A stretch of DNA of 36,034 nt from Leadbetterella sp031420365 (GTDB lineage: Bacteria > Bacteroidota > Bacteroidia > Cytophagales > Spirosomataceae): NCBI GenBank assembly GCA_031420365.1, contig JANOMP010000387.1, forward strand, positions 1 through 36,034, given 5' to 3'. Position numbers and translations under genes: made by a program. Numbering within the stretch: position 1 is the stretch's first letter; each line of letters begins with the position of its first letter. Below, piece after piece: positions 1-8,218 of this stretch. The notes beneath the pieces are model-generated. The model was not told the origin of the DNA, did no database searches, and saw only the letters and a list, made by a program, of their open reading frames with translations.

Positions 1-191
1 AAAGGGGCAAAAAATATGCTCAATATTAGAGTAACAGATATGAATAAAAAATGGGAAAATGTAATAAATCTAGTAAAAAAGGATTTTAGAAAACCATGTC
101 TAAAAAAAACTGGTTAATAGCGACATTTTGGGATGCACCCAAATACCATTTGCAGCTCAAAGAGCAAGAAATAAGCGAATGGCGTATTTAA
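1..191 (+). pseudogene. Possible 3' remnant of an unidentified gene with a frame break
   Basis: Frame 1 is open from the window edge to a TAA at 115-117, with another stop directly behind it, and reads like real protein (for example RVTDMNKKWENVI). A second short open frame, ATG 96 to TAA 189-191, 31 codons, overlaps it and also looks protein-like (NWLIATFWDAPKYHLQL). One explanation is the C-terminal end of a single small protein broken by a +2/-1 shift near position 95-115. The first part faintly recalls the beta-alpha pattern of VOC/glyoxalase-fold proteins, but this is only an impression. It could equally be two unrelated spurious frames. The 5' part lies outside the window. Confidence 0.25.
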
Positions 192-620
192 AATTAGTGG
201 TAAGAAAAGATGGCCCTATTGGTAGAATAGAAATATTGAAATGAATAGGGTTGGATGCTAGGAAGAAGCTATTAGAGTATCACTTTCATTAATAACTTGA
301 ATTCTATACTACATAATGGAAAAAGAGTTAGTATTTTTTTTAATAGTTCAATAGTTTAAAGACTCGATTAATAAAGAATTACTTTCTTTAATTTCAAAGC
401 TGCTTAATTAAAAAGATCGGAATCTTTAAATAAGAGTCTTTAATAGTTCTCTATGGTTTAATTTCATAAAAATTAGACTTTCGGTTAAAACGATAAATGC
501 TTTAAACAAAATTGAACATAATAGAATTATTAAATTGAAAATAAATTGCCATAAATGGTATTTAATATTGAACTTAATGAGTTTGTGAAAAGTTAGAACC
601 ATAAAATAGAAATACATTAT
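192..620. other. Gene-free stretch, no recognised content
   Basis: All six frames are short or made of low-complexity AT-rich codons. The minus-strand frame at 426-617 (63 codons, rich in F, I, L and K) looks spurious. A short hairpin, AAAGAT-CGGA-ATCTTT (412-427), is too weak to call a terminator. No tRNA, repeat array or transposase remnant was recognised. Together with the broken frames at 1-191 this looks like decayed intergenic DNA upstream of the PstS-like gene. Confidence 0.4.
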
Positions 621-1550
621 ATGAAAAAAATAGACCTCCTTTTATGTGTTCATCTTTTTATTATGAGCTGTGGAACAGTTTCAGAAGAGCCTGTTATAAA
701 TAAAGGAAGTGCAATTATTGCAATAGATGAAGCAATTCTTCCTGTAATCAAAGCCCAAATAAGTGCATATAAAATACACTATCCAATGACAACAATTAAT
801 CCTCGATTTGTTTCAGAACAAAAAGCAATAGCCCTTTTATTGAAAGATTCAGTAGGAATGGCTGCGACAACCAGGGGTTTAAATGCTGATGAACTAAAAG
901 TAATGAATTCGAGAGGTATTAAATACAATCCTGCCCGTATGGCAATTGATGCAGTTGCTTTAATCGTTAATAAAGACAATAAAGATTCTACAATTTCGCT
1001 TGAAAAACTAAAATATTTGCTTACAGATAAAACCTCAAAAACTAAACTAATATTTGATAAAAGCAATTCGAGCAATCTTAATTCAATAATGGACAAATTA
1101 GAGATTAAAGAAATAAATATAAATAATATATATGCTGCTGAAGGGAATTTGAATGTATTCGAAAAAATCAAAGCAGATCAAACGGCCATTGGATTTATTG
1201 GATATAATTGGATAAGTGATACGGACGATTCTGAGGATATGAAACTAAAAAATAGCGTGAAAATATTAGGCGTCTCATTAAAAAATTCTCAGAATTATTT
1301 TAAACCAAGCTTGAAAAATTTAAAAGCAAGAAATTATCCATTAGAAAGATTCATCTTCATTCACACACTATCTAAAAACTGGGGTGTAGAAAACGGCTTT
1401 ATTAGATTTAGTTGCTCAAAAGTTGGCCAACTTGTTACAGAAAAAATGGGATTGGTTCCCTTTTATATTATTCCTAAAGAATATATTTTAAATACAGAGC
1501 CATTAAACAAAAAAATAAATAATATTTTTATGAATTTCTTTAGTTTTTAA
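621..1550 (+). CDS. PstS-like substrate-binding lipoprotein
   Basis: Predicted 309-residue exported protein. The N-terminus (MKKIDLLLCVHLFIMSC) is a short lipoprotein-type signal ending at Cys17, with an unusual Met at the -2 lipobox position. The body resembles the periplasmic phosphate-binding PstS fold of type II solute-binding proteins: an early Ser/Gly-containing strand, an AATTRGLNADEL stretch near residue 80, and a late TAIGFIGYNW segment, which in the family form part of the ligand cleft. No pstC, pstA or pstB lies nearby. In many Bacteroidota, proteins of this type sit between tonB/exbD genes and a TPR gene; here the TPR gene follows 156 bp downstream but no exbB, exbD or tonB precedes it. 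It may therefore serve a TonB-linked envelope role rather than classical phosphate import. The ATG at 621 is chosen because it yields the signal peptide directly. Confidence 0.7.
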   Translation: MKKIDLLLCVHLFIMSCGTVSEEPVINKGSAIIAIDEAILPVIKAQISAYKIHYPMTTINPRFVSEQKAIALLLKDSVGMAATTRGLNADELKVMNSRGIKYNPARMAIDAVALIVNKDNKDSTISLEKLKYLLTDKTSKTKLIFDKSNSSNLNSIMDKLEIKEININNIYAAEGNLNVFEKIKADQTAIGFIGYNWISDTDDSEDMKLKNSVKILGVSLKNSQNYFKPSLKNLKARNYPLERFIFIHTLSKNWGVENGFIRFSCSKVGQLVTEKMGLVPFYIIPKEYILNTEPLNKKINNIFMNFFSF

Positions 1551-1551
1551 C

Positions 1552-1567
1552 AATTTGTTAACAAATT
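1552..1567. repeat. Perfect 16-bp palindrome after the PstS-like gene
   Basis: AATTTGTTAACAAATT is a perfect inverted repeat two bases after the stop codon of the PstS-like gene. It has no loop and no T-tract immediately after it, so it is a poor intrinsic terminator. It could be a regulator-binding site for the downstream TPR gene, or chance in AT-rich DNA. Confidence 0.35.
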
Positions 1568-1706
1568 ATCGTTTTAAGAATAGTCTAATGGATAAATACA
1601 AAATTATATTAGAGAAATGATTTTTTCAAATCAATAAAAATATTTAAATTGCAGGTTCAAAATATACATTGTTCAAACAAATTACCTTATTACTTGTAGA
1701 AAGAAG

Positions 1707-3404
1707 ATGAAGAAAATTATCAAAACTTATGCCATAGCAGCTATATTAGTTGTTACGTTGCCTAATTTTCTTAGTGCCCAAACTTTAGATGAAGCCATAA
1801 AGCACTTGGATGCAGAAAGATTTGTTGCGGCTACTCAAGCTTTTAACAAGCTTGCGGAAACTAGTGCCACAACGCAAACTTTGTTCTACAAAGGGTATGC
1901 TATACTGAAAAGCCCAGAAGGTATAACCCCAGAAAGCTTAAAAAATGCACAAGATGCATTTGAAAAAGGAAATACATTAGACAAAAAAGGGGATCCTCTA
2001 AACCAAATTGGATTGGGTATGGTAAAATTGGCTTCAAAAGATTTTGCGGGAGCAAAGTTAATCTTTGACGAAGTAAAAAAAGCTACAAAATCCAAAAATA
2101 CTGATGTATTATATAGAATTGCTGAAGCATATACTATGTTCCCGAATGCAAATGATCCAGCGGAAGCAATTTTGAATATTGATTTGGCCTTAGAAAAATC
2201 TAAAATTAAAGACAATCCAGAGTATTATTTTGTAAAGTCTGATGCTTATATGTTAAAAAATGAAGGGGGGCATGCAATGAATGCACTTCAAAATGCAGAA
2301 AGAATAAATAAAAAATCTGGTAAAACCTATGAAAAAATGTCTAGAGTATGGTTACAAGGAAAAAATTATCATGAAGCAAAAGACGCTATAGATAAAGGAA
2401 TAGCCGCAGATCCCACTCATGCCCCAATTCACAGATATGCAAGTTCCTATTATCAATCCAGAAACAATTACAAAGAATCAGCTGCTAGTGCCAGAAAATA
2501 TCTAGACAATTCTGATGGTGATTGTAAAGCAAAACTTCGTGGAGCAAAACTTGCATTTATTGCAAAAGATTTTGAAAATGTAAAAAAGATTATTGAAGAA
2601 ATAAAAGTTTGTAATACTGACCCTTATGTAAACAGAATGTTAGGTATTATTAATTTTGAAGAAAAAAAACCATTAGAAGCAATAGATGCCTTAAGAAAGT
2701 TTATAGAAAAAGTACCTTCAGACGAAAGTCCTGCTATAGATTATGGATACATTGGTCGCTCTTATATGATTATTCCTGCCGAAGGGAATGAGAAAATAAT
2801 GAACGACTCTTTGGGGATTGTTAGTATTGAAAAAGCTATTAGTCTTGGAGATACATCATTTAATTATTTTAATGATTTAGCAAATACTTTTTTAAAAAAT
2901 AAAAATTATCTAAAAGCTGCAATGTTTTCAGAAAAAAATGTTTTGGCTAAGAAAAACCCAAATGCAACCGACTTTGCTACTGTAGGTAGTTATTACAGTT
3001 ATGCAAGAAATTGGAATAAATCAGATGAATATATCGATAAAGCTTTAGAATTATATAAAGATGCATGGGTCGACGGTTTTGAAATGAGTGCAAGAGTAAA
3101 AACATTTAAAAATATAAGTGATTCCACTTATTCAGCGAACTTTACTGCTGCACCTTTATATGAAAAATATTTAGGATTATTAGGAGAAACTGGAAAAGGT
3201 GATCCAAAAAATAAAAAAAAAGTAACTGATGCTTTGTTTTATTTAACTGGTAGGGAATATCAGGTAAATAAAAATATTGCTAAGGCTACAGAATATTTAA
3301 CTGAATTGCTAAAATATGACTCTACTAATGAAAAAGCTATCAAACAGTTAGAAGTTATTAAAGGAGCGGGAACTCCGACAACACCTCCATCTCCTGGTAA
3401 ATAA
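1707..3404 (+). CDS. Secreted tetratricopeptide repeat protein
   Basis: A 565-residue protein with a clear Sec signal peptide (hydrophobic IAAILVVTLPNFL followed by SAQ at about residue 25) and a chain of TPR-like helical hairpins across most of the length. Recognisable repeat cores include YKGYAILKS, YFVKSDAYML, GYIGRSYMI and YYSYARNWNKSDEYIDKAL. The tail is proline-rich. TPR proteins are periplasmic or outer-membrane scaffolds; this one probably works with the PstS-like lipoprotein upstream, since the same pairing occurs in other Bacteroidota. No enzymatic motif is visible, so the partner is unknown. The ATG at 1707 gives a signal peptide with Lys-rich N-region. A strong intrinsic terminator follows the stop codon. 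Confidence 0.8.
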   Translation: MKKIIKTYAIAAILVVTLPNFLSAQTLDEAIKHLDAERFVAATQAFNKLAETSATTQTLFYKGYAILKSPEGITPESLKNAQDAFEKGNTLDKKGDPLNQIGLGMVKLASKDFAGAKLIFDEVKKATKSKNTDVLYRIAEAYTMFPNANDPAEAILNIDLALEKSKIKDNPEYYFVKSDAYMLKNEGGHAMNALQNAERINKKSGKTYEKMSRVWLQGKNYHEAKDAIDKGIAADPTHAPIHRYASSYYQSRNNYKESAASARKYLDNSDGDCKAKLRGAKLAFIAKDFENVKKIIEEIKVCNTDPYVNRMLGIINFEEKKPLEAIDALRKFIEKVPSDESPAIDYGYIGRSYMIIPAEGNEKIMNDSLGIVSIEKAISLGDTSFNYFNDLANTFLKNKNYLKAAMFSEKNVLAKKNPNATDFATVGSYYSYARNWNKSDEYIDKALELYKDAWVDGFEMSARVKTFKNISDSTYSANFTAAPLYEKYLGLLGETGKGDPKNKKKVTDALFYLTGREYQVNKNIAKATEYLTELLKYDSTNEKAIKQLEVIKGAGTPTTPPSPGK

Positions 3405-3425
3405 TAAGATTTAGATTTTATAAAA

Positions 3426-3460
3426 AATAAAGCCCGATAAAAATCGGGCTTTATTTTTTT
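3426..3460 (+). terminator. Rho-independent terminator after the TPR gene
   Basis: A perfect 13-bp stem (AATAAAGCCCGAT at 3426-3438 with its complement at 3443-3455) closes a 4-base AAAA loop, and a run of T follows to 3460. It lies 22 bases after the TPR stop and isolates that gene from adk. Confidence 0.93.
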
Positions 3461-3462
3461 GA

Positions 3463-3498
3463 TTTGTTTCATAAATAAAAAAAACTAATTTAAATTTG
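3463..3498 (+). promoter_or_regulatory. Candidate Bacteroidota promoter for adk
   Basis: TAAATTTG at 3491-3498 matches the TAnnTTTG -7 consensus and ends 29 bases before the adk ATG. A TTTG at 3463-3466 could be the -33 element, but the gap of 24 bases is longer than the usual 19 or so, so the -7 box carries most of the call. Confidence 0.6.
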
Positions 3499-3527
3499 CC
3501 AACCTAAAAACCTTCAAAAAAATAAAT

Positions 3528-4100
3528 ATGTATAATCTTGTGATTTTTGGCCCACCAGGAGCAGGAAAAGGCACCCAATCTGAAAAAATAATTGAAAAAT
3601 ATCAACTTGCTCATATTTCAACTGGAGATATGTTTAGAATGCATATTCAAAATAATACTGAAATTGGAAAAAAGGTAAAACAAATTTTAGCTGATGGCAT
3701 ATTGGTACCTGATTCGGTTACTATTGATATGCTAGAAGAAGAAGTGGCAAGAAATCCAAACGCAAAAGGATTTATTTTTGATGGCTTCCCAAGAACAGTC
3801 ACTCAAGCCGAAGCTTTAGATAATTTTTTAGAAAATAAGGAATTTGCGGTAAATTTAGTTTTACAATTAGATGTAAATCAAGATGTTATAATAGAACGAA
3901 TTGGCGAAAGACAAAAAATAAGCGGTAGAGCTGATGACGAAGCATCAAAATTAGTAAAAAGAATAGACGAGTATTTTTCTAAAACAGTCCATGTTTTACC
4001 ATATTATGAAGACCAAGAGAAAATAATAAAAATAAATGGAATTGGGAAAATCGAAGACATTTTTTCAAAAATTAGTGAAGCAATAGATAGTACACTTTAA
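3528..4100 (+). CDS. adk: Adenylate kinase
   Basis: Cytosolic enzyme interconverting ATP + AMP and 2 ADP. At 190 residues it is the short form. The P-loop GPPGAGKGT is at residues 8-16; the AMP-binding region STGDMFR follows, then the hallmark FIFDGFPRTVTQAEAL near residue 85. The LID segment (residues about 125-140, RIGERQKISGRADD) has no zinc cysteines, as expected for the short Bacteroidota form. It has its own -7 box upstream and a terminator downstream, and is followed by obg, a common Bacteroidota neighbour. The hpt gene that often precedes adk in this phylum is not here. Confidence 0.97.
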   Translation: MYNLVIFGPPGAGKGTQSEKIIEKYQLAHISTGDMFRMHIQNNTEIGKKVKQILADGILVPDSVTIDMLEEEVARNPNAKGFIFDGFPRTVTQAEALDNFLENKEFAVNLVLQLDVNQDVIIERIGERQKISGRADDEASKLVKRIDEYFSKTVHVLPYYEDQEKIIKINGIGKIEDIFSKISEAIDSTL

Positions 4101-4119
4101 AAAAATAATACTTTTAAGA

Positions 4120-4155
4120 AGGCTCTTGTGATTCAAATCATAAGAGCCTATTTTT
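4120..4155 (+). terminator. Rho-independent terminator after adk
   Basis: A stem of about 13 bp, AGGCTCTTGTGATT (4120-4133) against AATCATAAGAGCCT (4136-4149) with one G-U pair, is followed by A and TTTTT at 4151-4155. It starts 20 bases after the adk stop. Confidence 0.85.
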
Positions 4156-4197
4156 ATATTAAATTATTTTTTAAGAGTTTATTAGGATCAATAATGG

Positions 4198-4205
4198 TAC
4201 TTTTG
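4198..4205 (+). promoter_or_regulatory. Candidate -7 box for obg
   Basis: TACTTTTG matches TAnnTTTG and ends 22 bases before the obg ATG. No good TTTG is placed 19 bases upstream, so this rests on the -7 element and on the terminator that separates obg from adk. Confidence 0.5.
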
Positions 4206-4227
4206 TATTTCAATTAAAGATAAATAG

Positions 4228-5247
4228 ATGTTATCAAACTTTATAGACTACGTAAAAATCAATGTCAAATCCGGCGATGGAGGAAGAGGCTTTACCCATT
4301 TCAGAAGAGAAAAATTTGTAGATAAAGGAGGGCCTGATGGAGGAGATGGTGGAAGAGGTGGCCACGTAATAATTAAAGGGAATAAACAACTTTGGACTTT
4401 ATTACATTTAAAATACAAAAAACATTTAAAAGCGGAAGGAGGAGTAACTGGCGGAAAAAGTAAAAGCTCGGGTGCACAGGGAGAAGATATAATAGTTGAG
4501 GTGCCATTAGGAACTATTGCCAGGCATTCAGAAACTGGAGAATTAATGGCCGAAATAGTAGAAGATGGTCAAGAAGCTATTCTTTTACCTGGTGGTTTAG
4601 GAGGACTAGGTAACTACCATTTTAAAACTTCTACAAAACAAGCACCCGAATACTCTCAACCTGGTATATCAGGCCAAGAAGCATGGGTGATTTTAGAACT
4701 TAAACTTTTAGCTGACGTGGGTTTGGTAGGCTTTCCAAATGCTGGAAAATCAACTTTATTAGCAACTATTTCAGCTGCCAAACCAGAAATTGGAGATTAT
4801 CCTTTTACAACTTTAGTACCAAATCTAGGGGTAGTACCATATAGAGATTTTCAGTCTTTTGTTATGGCAGATATTCCGGGAATTATCGAAGGTGCCGCAG
4901 AAGGAAAAGGTTTGGGAACAAGATTTTTACGACATATAGAAAGAAACGCAAACTTACTGTTTCTCGTAGATGCAAATTCTGAAAGGCCAATGGCTGTTTA
5001 CAAAACATTAATAAATGAATTAAAAAAATATAATCCAGAGCTTTTAGATAAAAATAGAATATTAGCCTTTTCAAAGTCAGAATTGATTGATGAAAAAGAA
5101 AAAAAGAAAATAGCAAAGAAAATCCCCTCTGGTTTGCCCTATGTGTTCTTTTCTTCGCTAACCCAAGAAGGAATCTCAGAATTAAAGGATATCATTTGGC
5201 AAAGTCTCAATTCAAAAGATTCGGAAATTGAACTCCAAAGCATTTGA
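4228..5247 (+). CDS. obg: GTPase Obg (ribosome assembly and stress GTPase)
   Basis: A 339-residue Obg/CgtA GTPase linked in the family to 50S subunit assembly. Residues 1-157 form the glycine-rich Obg fold (GDGGRGFTHFRREKF, GGPDGGDGGRGG, GGVTGGKSKSSGAQGED). The G domain follows: G1 GFPNAGKST near residue 167, switch region DYPFTT, G3 DIPGIIEGA near 212. The NKxD motif region appears as FSKSE near residue 292, where Ser replaces the usual Asn; this is a known variation in Obg proteins but worth noting. The extra C-terminal domain of some Obg proteins is absent. It stands alone between the adk terminator and the nuo promoter. Confidence 0.96.
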   Translation: MLSNFIDYVKINVKSGDGGRGFTHFRREKFVDKGGPDGGDGGRGGHVIIKGNKQLWTLLHLKYKKHLKAEGGVTGGKSKSSGAQGEDIIVEVPLGTIARHSETGELMAEIVEDGQEAILLPGGLGGLGNYHFKTSTKQAPEYSQPGISGQEAWVILELKLLADVGLVGFPNAGKSTLLATISAAKPEIGDYPFTTLVPNLGVVPYRDFQSFVMADIPGIIEGAAEGKGLGTRFLRHIERNANLLFLVDANSERPMAVYKTLINELKKYNPELLDKNRILAFSKSELIDEKEKKKIAKKIPSGLPYVFFSSLTQEGISELKDIIWQSLNSKDSEIELQSI

Positions 5248-5400
5248 AAATTCGAATTAAATCTAATAATAATATTTTGAATACTAAAAATCGTAAAAGA
5301 AATTGCATTATTCACTAAATATGCTGTAATAAGAACTGTTAAATTTTATGTTTTTTACTAAAAATTAAACTCTATTAAGTAAGATAAACTACTCAATTAT

Positions 5401-5431
5401 TTTGATTCTACTAATCTAGATACTAATTTTG
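5401..5431 (+). promoter_or_regulatory. Promoter of the nuo operon
   Basis: TTTG at 5401-5404 and TAATTTTG at 5424-5431 are separated by exactly 19 bases, matching the Bacteroidota -33/-7 consensus. The -7 box ends 18 bases before the nuoA ATG, so the 5' leader would be only about 10-15 bases. A second TAATTTTG at 5438-5445 is probably too close to the start codon to matter. Confidence 0.85.
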
Positions 5432-5449
5432 TACTATTAATTTTGAATT

Positions 5450-5824
5450 ATGCCACAAAATCTTCCGCAAGATTATTTACCCTTATTAATTCAGCTTGCA
5501 GCAGCACTAGGTTTCGTCATTTTCTCAATAGTAGCGAGTAGATTTCTTGGTCCTCGCCTAAGAAGCAAGAGAAAAGAAGACCCCTTTGAATGCGGTATTG
5601 AAAGCCAAGGTGATGCTAGGGCTCCTTTATCAGTCCGATATTTTTTGGTAGCAATTATCTTTGTTTTATTTGACGTTGAAATAATATTCATGTACCCCTG
5701 GGCTGTAAATTTTAAAGGTCTTGGCTGGACAGGATTTTACGAGATGTTACTTTTTGTAACTTTTTTAATGGCCGGTTTTTATTATATTTTAAAGAAAGGA
5801 GTACTAAATTGGGATGAGGATTAA
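5450..5824 (+). CDS. nuoA: NADH-quinone oxidoreductase subunit A
   Basis: Membrane subunit of respiratory complex I, 124 residues with three predicted transmembrane helices (about residues 12-30, 63-82 and 92-113). The family signature is clear: KRKEDPFECGIES in the first loop and a conserved acidic segment, FVLFDVEIIFMYPWA, in the second helix. It is the first gene of the operon, close behind the promoter, with no Shine-Dalgarno sequence before the ATG. Confidence 0.96.
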   Translation: MPQNLPQDYLPLLIQLAAALGFVIFSIVASRFLGPRLRSKRKEDPFECGIESQGDARAPLSVRYFLVAIIFVLFDVEIIFMYPWAVNFKGLGWTGFYEMLLFVTFLMAGFYYILKKGVLNWDED

Positions 5825-5860
5825 AACCATTTTTAGTATATAATTGTTTTAATAAAAAAA

Positions 5861-6448
5861 ATGACAATCATGAGTGACATAAAAATGGTGGAGGCTCCAG
5901 AAGGATATGAAGGATCAGGTTTTTTTGCCACTTCTTTAGACAAAGTTATTGGATTGGCAAGGAGCCATTCATTGTGGCCATTGCCATTTGCTACCTCATG
6001 TTGTGGAATAGAATTTATGGCGACAATGGGCTCTCATTACGATATTTCAAGGTTTGGCTCAGAAAGACCTAGTTTTTCTCCAAGACAAGCAGACTTATTA
6101 ATGGTAATGGGTACAATTGCAAAAAAAATGGGTCCAATTTTAAAGCAGGTTTATCTTCAAATGGCAGAACCCCGTTGGGTTATAGCTGTTGGGGCTTGTG
6201 CGTCTTCCGGTGGAATTTTTGATACATATTCAGTTCTTCAAGGAATTGATAGAGTGATACCAGTAGACGTATATGTACCTGGTTGCCCTCCCCGACCAGA
6301 ACAAATTTTAGATGGTCTAATGCAAATAAGAGATATTGCTAAAGATGAACCATCAAGAAGAAGAAATTCTGCAGAATATAGAGCCTTGTTAGATTCCTAC
6401 AATATTTTAGAAAAGCCAAATACTATTTTAGAAAAATCAAATGGTTAA
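5861..6448 (+). CDS. nuoB: NADH-quinone oxidoreductase subunit B (N2 cluster)
   Basis: Hydrophilic subunit that carries the terminal [4Fe-4S] cluster N2, which passes electrons to quinone. Ligands Cys47 and Cys48 (FATSCCGIEFMA), Cys113 (GACASSGG) and Cys142 (PGCPPRPEQ) are present in the 195-residue product. ATG 5861 and ATG 5870 are both usable starts. The C-terminus has a small tandem duplication (ILEKPNT then ILEKSNG), and its last codons overlap nuoC by 8 bases, which suggests translational coupling. Confidence 0.97.
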   Translation: MTIMSDIKMVEAPEGYEGSGFFATSLDKVIGLARSHSLWPLPFATSCCGIEFMATMGSHYDISRFGSERPSFSPRQADLLMVMGTIAKKMGPILKQVYLQMAEPRWVIAVGACASSGGIFDTYSVLQGIDRVIPVDVYVPGCPPRPEQILDGLMQIRDIAKDEPSRRRNSAEYRALLDSYNILEKPNTILEKSNG

Positions 6449-6941
6449 TAATCAATCTATAGTAGAAGATATAGTGGCTAATTTTGGTCAAAAAATATTT
6501 GAATTAGAAGAACCTTATGGATTTCTTACTTTCACTACCAATGCCACTGATTTGATAGCTGTAACAAAATATTTGCAAGATCATCCAGAATTCAAATTTG
6601 CATTTTTAACCGATATTACTGGCATTCATTTACCTGATAATGTCGGAAAAGAATTTTGCTCAGTATACCATTTACACAGCTGGGAAAACAATGTAAGAAT
6701 TCGAATAAAAGTTTTTGTTCCTACCCAAAACCCATCCGTTCCCACGCTTACTACATTATTTGCATGTGCCAATTGGATGGAGAGAGAAACTTTTGATTTT
6801 TATGGGATCCAATATATAGGCCATCCAAATTTACAACGAATTTTAAACATGGATGAAATGGATTATTTTCCAATGAGAAAAGAATACCCATTAGAAGACG
6901 CAACAAGACAGGACAAAATAGACGCATTATTTGGAAGATAA
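6441..6941 (+). CDS. nuoC: NADH-quinone oxidoreductase subunit C
   Basis: Peripheral-arm 30-kDa subunit, 166 residues, a separate gene rather than fused to nuoD. The family signature ERETFDFYGIQYIGHPNLQR is near residues 113-132, followed by an RKEYPLED element near 150. It binds no cofactor and helps form the quinone-module interface with NuoD and NuoB. It overlaps the nuoB end by 8 bases. Confidence 0.95.
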   Translation: MVNNQSIVEDIVANFGQKIFELEEPYGFLTFTTNATDLIAVTKYLQDHPEFKFAFLTDITGIHLPDNVGKEFCSVYHLHSWENNVRIRIKVFVPTQNPSVPTLTTLFACANWMERETFDFYGIQYIGHPNLQRILNMDEMDYFPMRKEYPLEDATRQDKIDALFGR

Positions 6942-6952
6942 TATTGAAAAGT

Positions 6953-8194
6953 ATGGAAGAAAATACAATTATAATTCCGAGAGATACTAATGATGCTTTA
7001 GCTCTAAATCTTCCTTTAGTTGAAGAAAAGCATTATTCTATTTTAAATTTAGGACCGACGCATCCAGCAACACATGGAATTTTTCAAAATATCCTAACTA
7101 TGGATGGTGAAAAAATAGTTTCGTCAGAACAAACAGTTGGCTACATTCATAGAGCATTTGAGAAAATTGCTGAAAGAAGACCGTTTTATCAAATCACAAC
7201 TTTAACAGATAGACTAAACTATTGCTCTTCTCCCATAAATAATTTCGGTTGGCATATGACCGTGGAAAAGCTTTTAGGCATCAAAGTTCCTAAAAGAGCG
7301 GAGTACATTCGAGTTATAATGATGGAATTAGCAAGAATTAGCGATCATCTTATTTGTAATTCGATTTTAGGGGTTGATACAGGTGCTTATTCAGGTTTTT
7401 TATATGTTTTTCAAGAAAGAGAAAAAATCTATGAAATCTATGAAGAAATGTGTGGAGCGAGATTAACTACCAATATGGGACGCATAGGAGGAATGGAAAG
7501 AGACCTCTCTCCTACCGCTCTTGCCAAAATAAAAGACCTAGTTTATAATTCATTCCCAAAAGTGTGGGCCGAATTTGAAGCTTTGTTTAATAGAAATAGA
7601 ATTTTTAGAGATAGAACAATAAACGTTGGAAAAATAACTGGTAAAAGAGCTATAGAGTATGGCTTTACTGGTCCAAATTTAAGAGCCGCTGGAATTGATT
7701 ATGATGTACGAACAATGGAGCCTTACTCTTCCTACGAGGATTTTGAATTTGAGATACCAGTTGGACATAATGGAGACACTTACGACCGTTTTATGGTTAG
7801 AAACGCAGAAATTTGGGAAAGCCTAAAAATAATTCGTCAAGCAATTGAAAACCTTCCCGAAGGTCCATATTATGCCAATGAAGATCATTATTATTTACCA
7901 CCTAAAAGAGATGTTTACAATAATATGGAGGCTTTGATTTATCATTTCAAAATTGTAATGGGTGAAATTGATGCACCAGTAGGTGAAGTTTACCACGCTG
8001 TAGAAGGTGGAAACGGAGAATTAGGATTTTATTTAGTAAGCGATGGAGGAAGAACCCCATTTAGATTACATTTTAGAAGACCTGGTTTTATTTATTACCA
8101 AGCTTTCCCAGAGATGTGTGAAGGTCTGACCGTTTCTGATGCAGTAGCAATCATGAGTAGTTTAAATGTAATAGCTGGTGAGATTGATGCATAA
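6953..8194 (+). CDS. nuoD: NADH-quinone oxidoreductase subunit D
   Basis: The 49-kDa quinone-site subunit, about 413 residues, homologous to the large subunit of NiFe hydrogenases but without metal-binding cysteines. The LGPTHPATHG motif near residue 33 and the YIHRAFEKIAE segment near 65 belong to the quinone pocket region; the end (FPEMCEGLTVSDAVAIMSSL...GEIDA) is typical of the family. The frame can be extended to a TTG at 6944, but ATG 6953 gives a conventional start 11 bases after nuoC. Confidence 0.96.
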   Translation: MEENTIIIPRDTNDALALNLPLVEEKHYSILNLGPTHPATHGIFQNILTMDGEKIVSSEQTVGYIHRAFEKIAERRPFYQITTLTDRLNYCSSPINNFGWHMTVEKLLGIKVPKRAEYIRVIMMELARISDHLICNSILGVDTGAYSGFLYVFQEREKIYEIYEEMCGARLTTNMGRIGGMERDLSPTALAKIKDLVYNSFPKVWAEFEALFNRNRIFRDRTINVGKITGKRAIEYGFTGPNLRAAGIDYDVRTMEPYSSYEDFEFEIPVGHNGDTYDRFMVRNAEIWESLKIIRQAIENLPEGPYYANEDHYYLPPKRDVYNNMEALIYHFKIVMGEIDAPVGEVYHAVEGGNGELGFYLVSDGGRTPFRLHFRRPGFIYYQAFPEMCEGLTVSDAVAIMSSLNVIAGEIDA

Positions 8195-8218
8195 AATTTA
8201 GAATTTAAGATAGCAATT

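Noticed and set aside
426..617. 63-codon minus-strand open frame upstream of the PstS-like gene
   Set aside because: It is made almost entirely of F, I, L, K and Y codons, has no recognisable domain, no promoter box and lies in AT-rich non-coding DNA; most likely spurious.
621..3404. Phosphate transport (pst) operon
   Set aside because: Only a binding-protein-like lipoprotein is present; no pstC, pstA, pstB or phoU, and the TPR partner does not fit.
5438..5445. Second TAATTTTG before nuoA as an alternative promoter
   Set aside because: It ends only 4 bases before the ATG and has no TTTG at the right distance, so a transcript would be leaderless; the upstream copy has perfect spacing.
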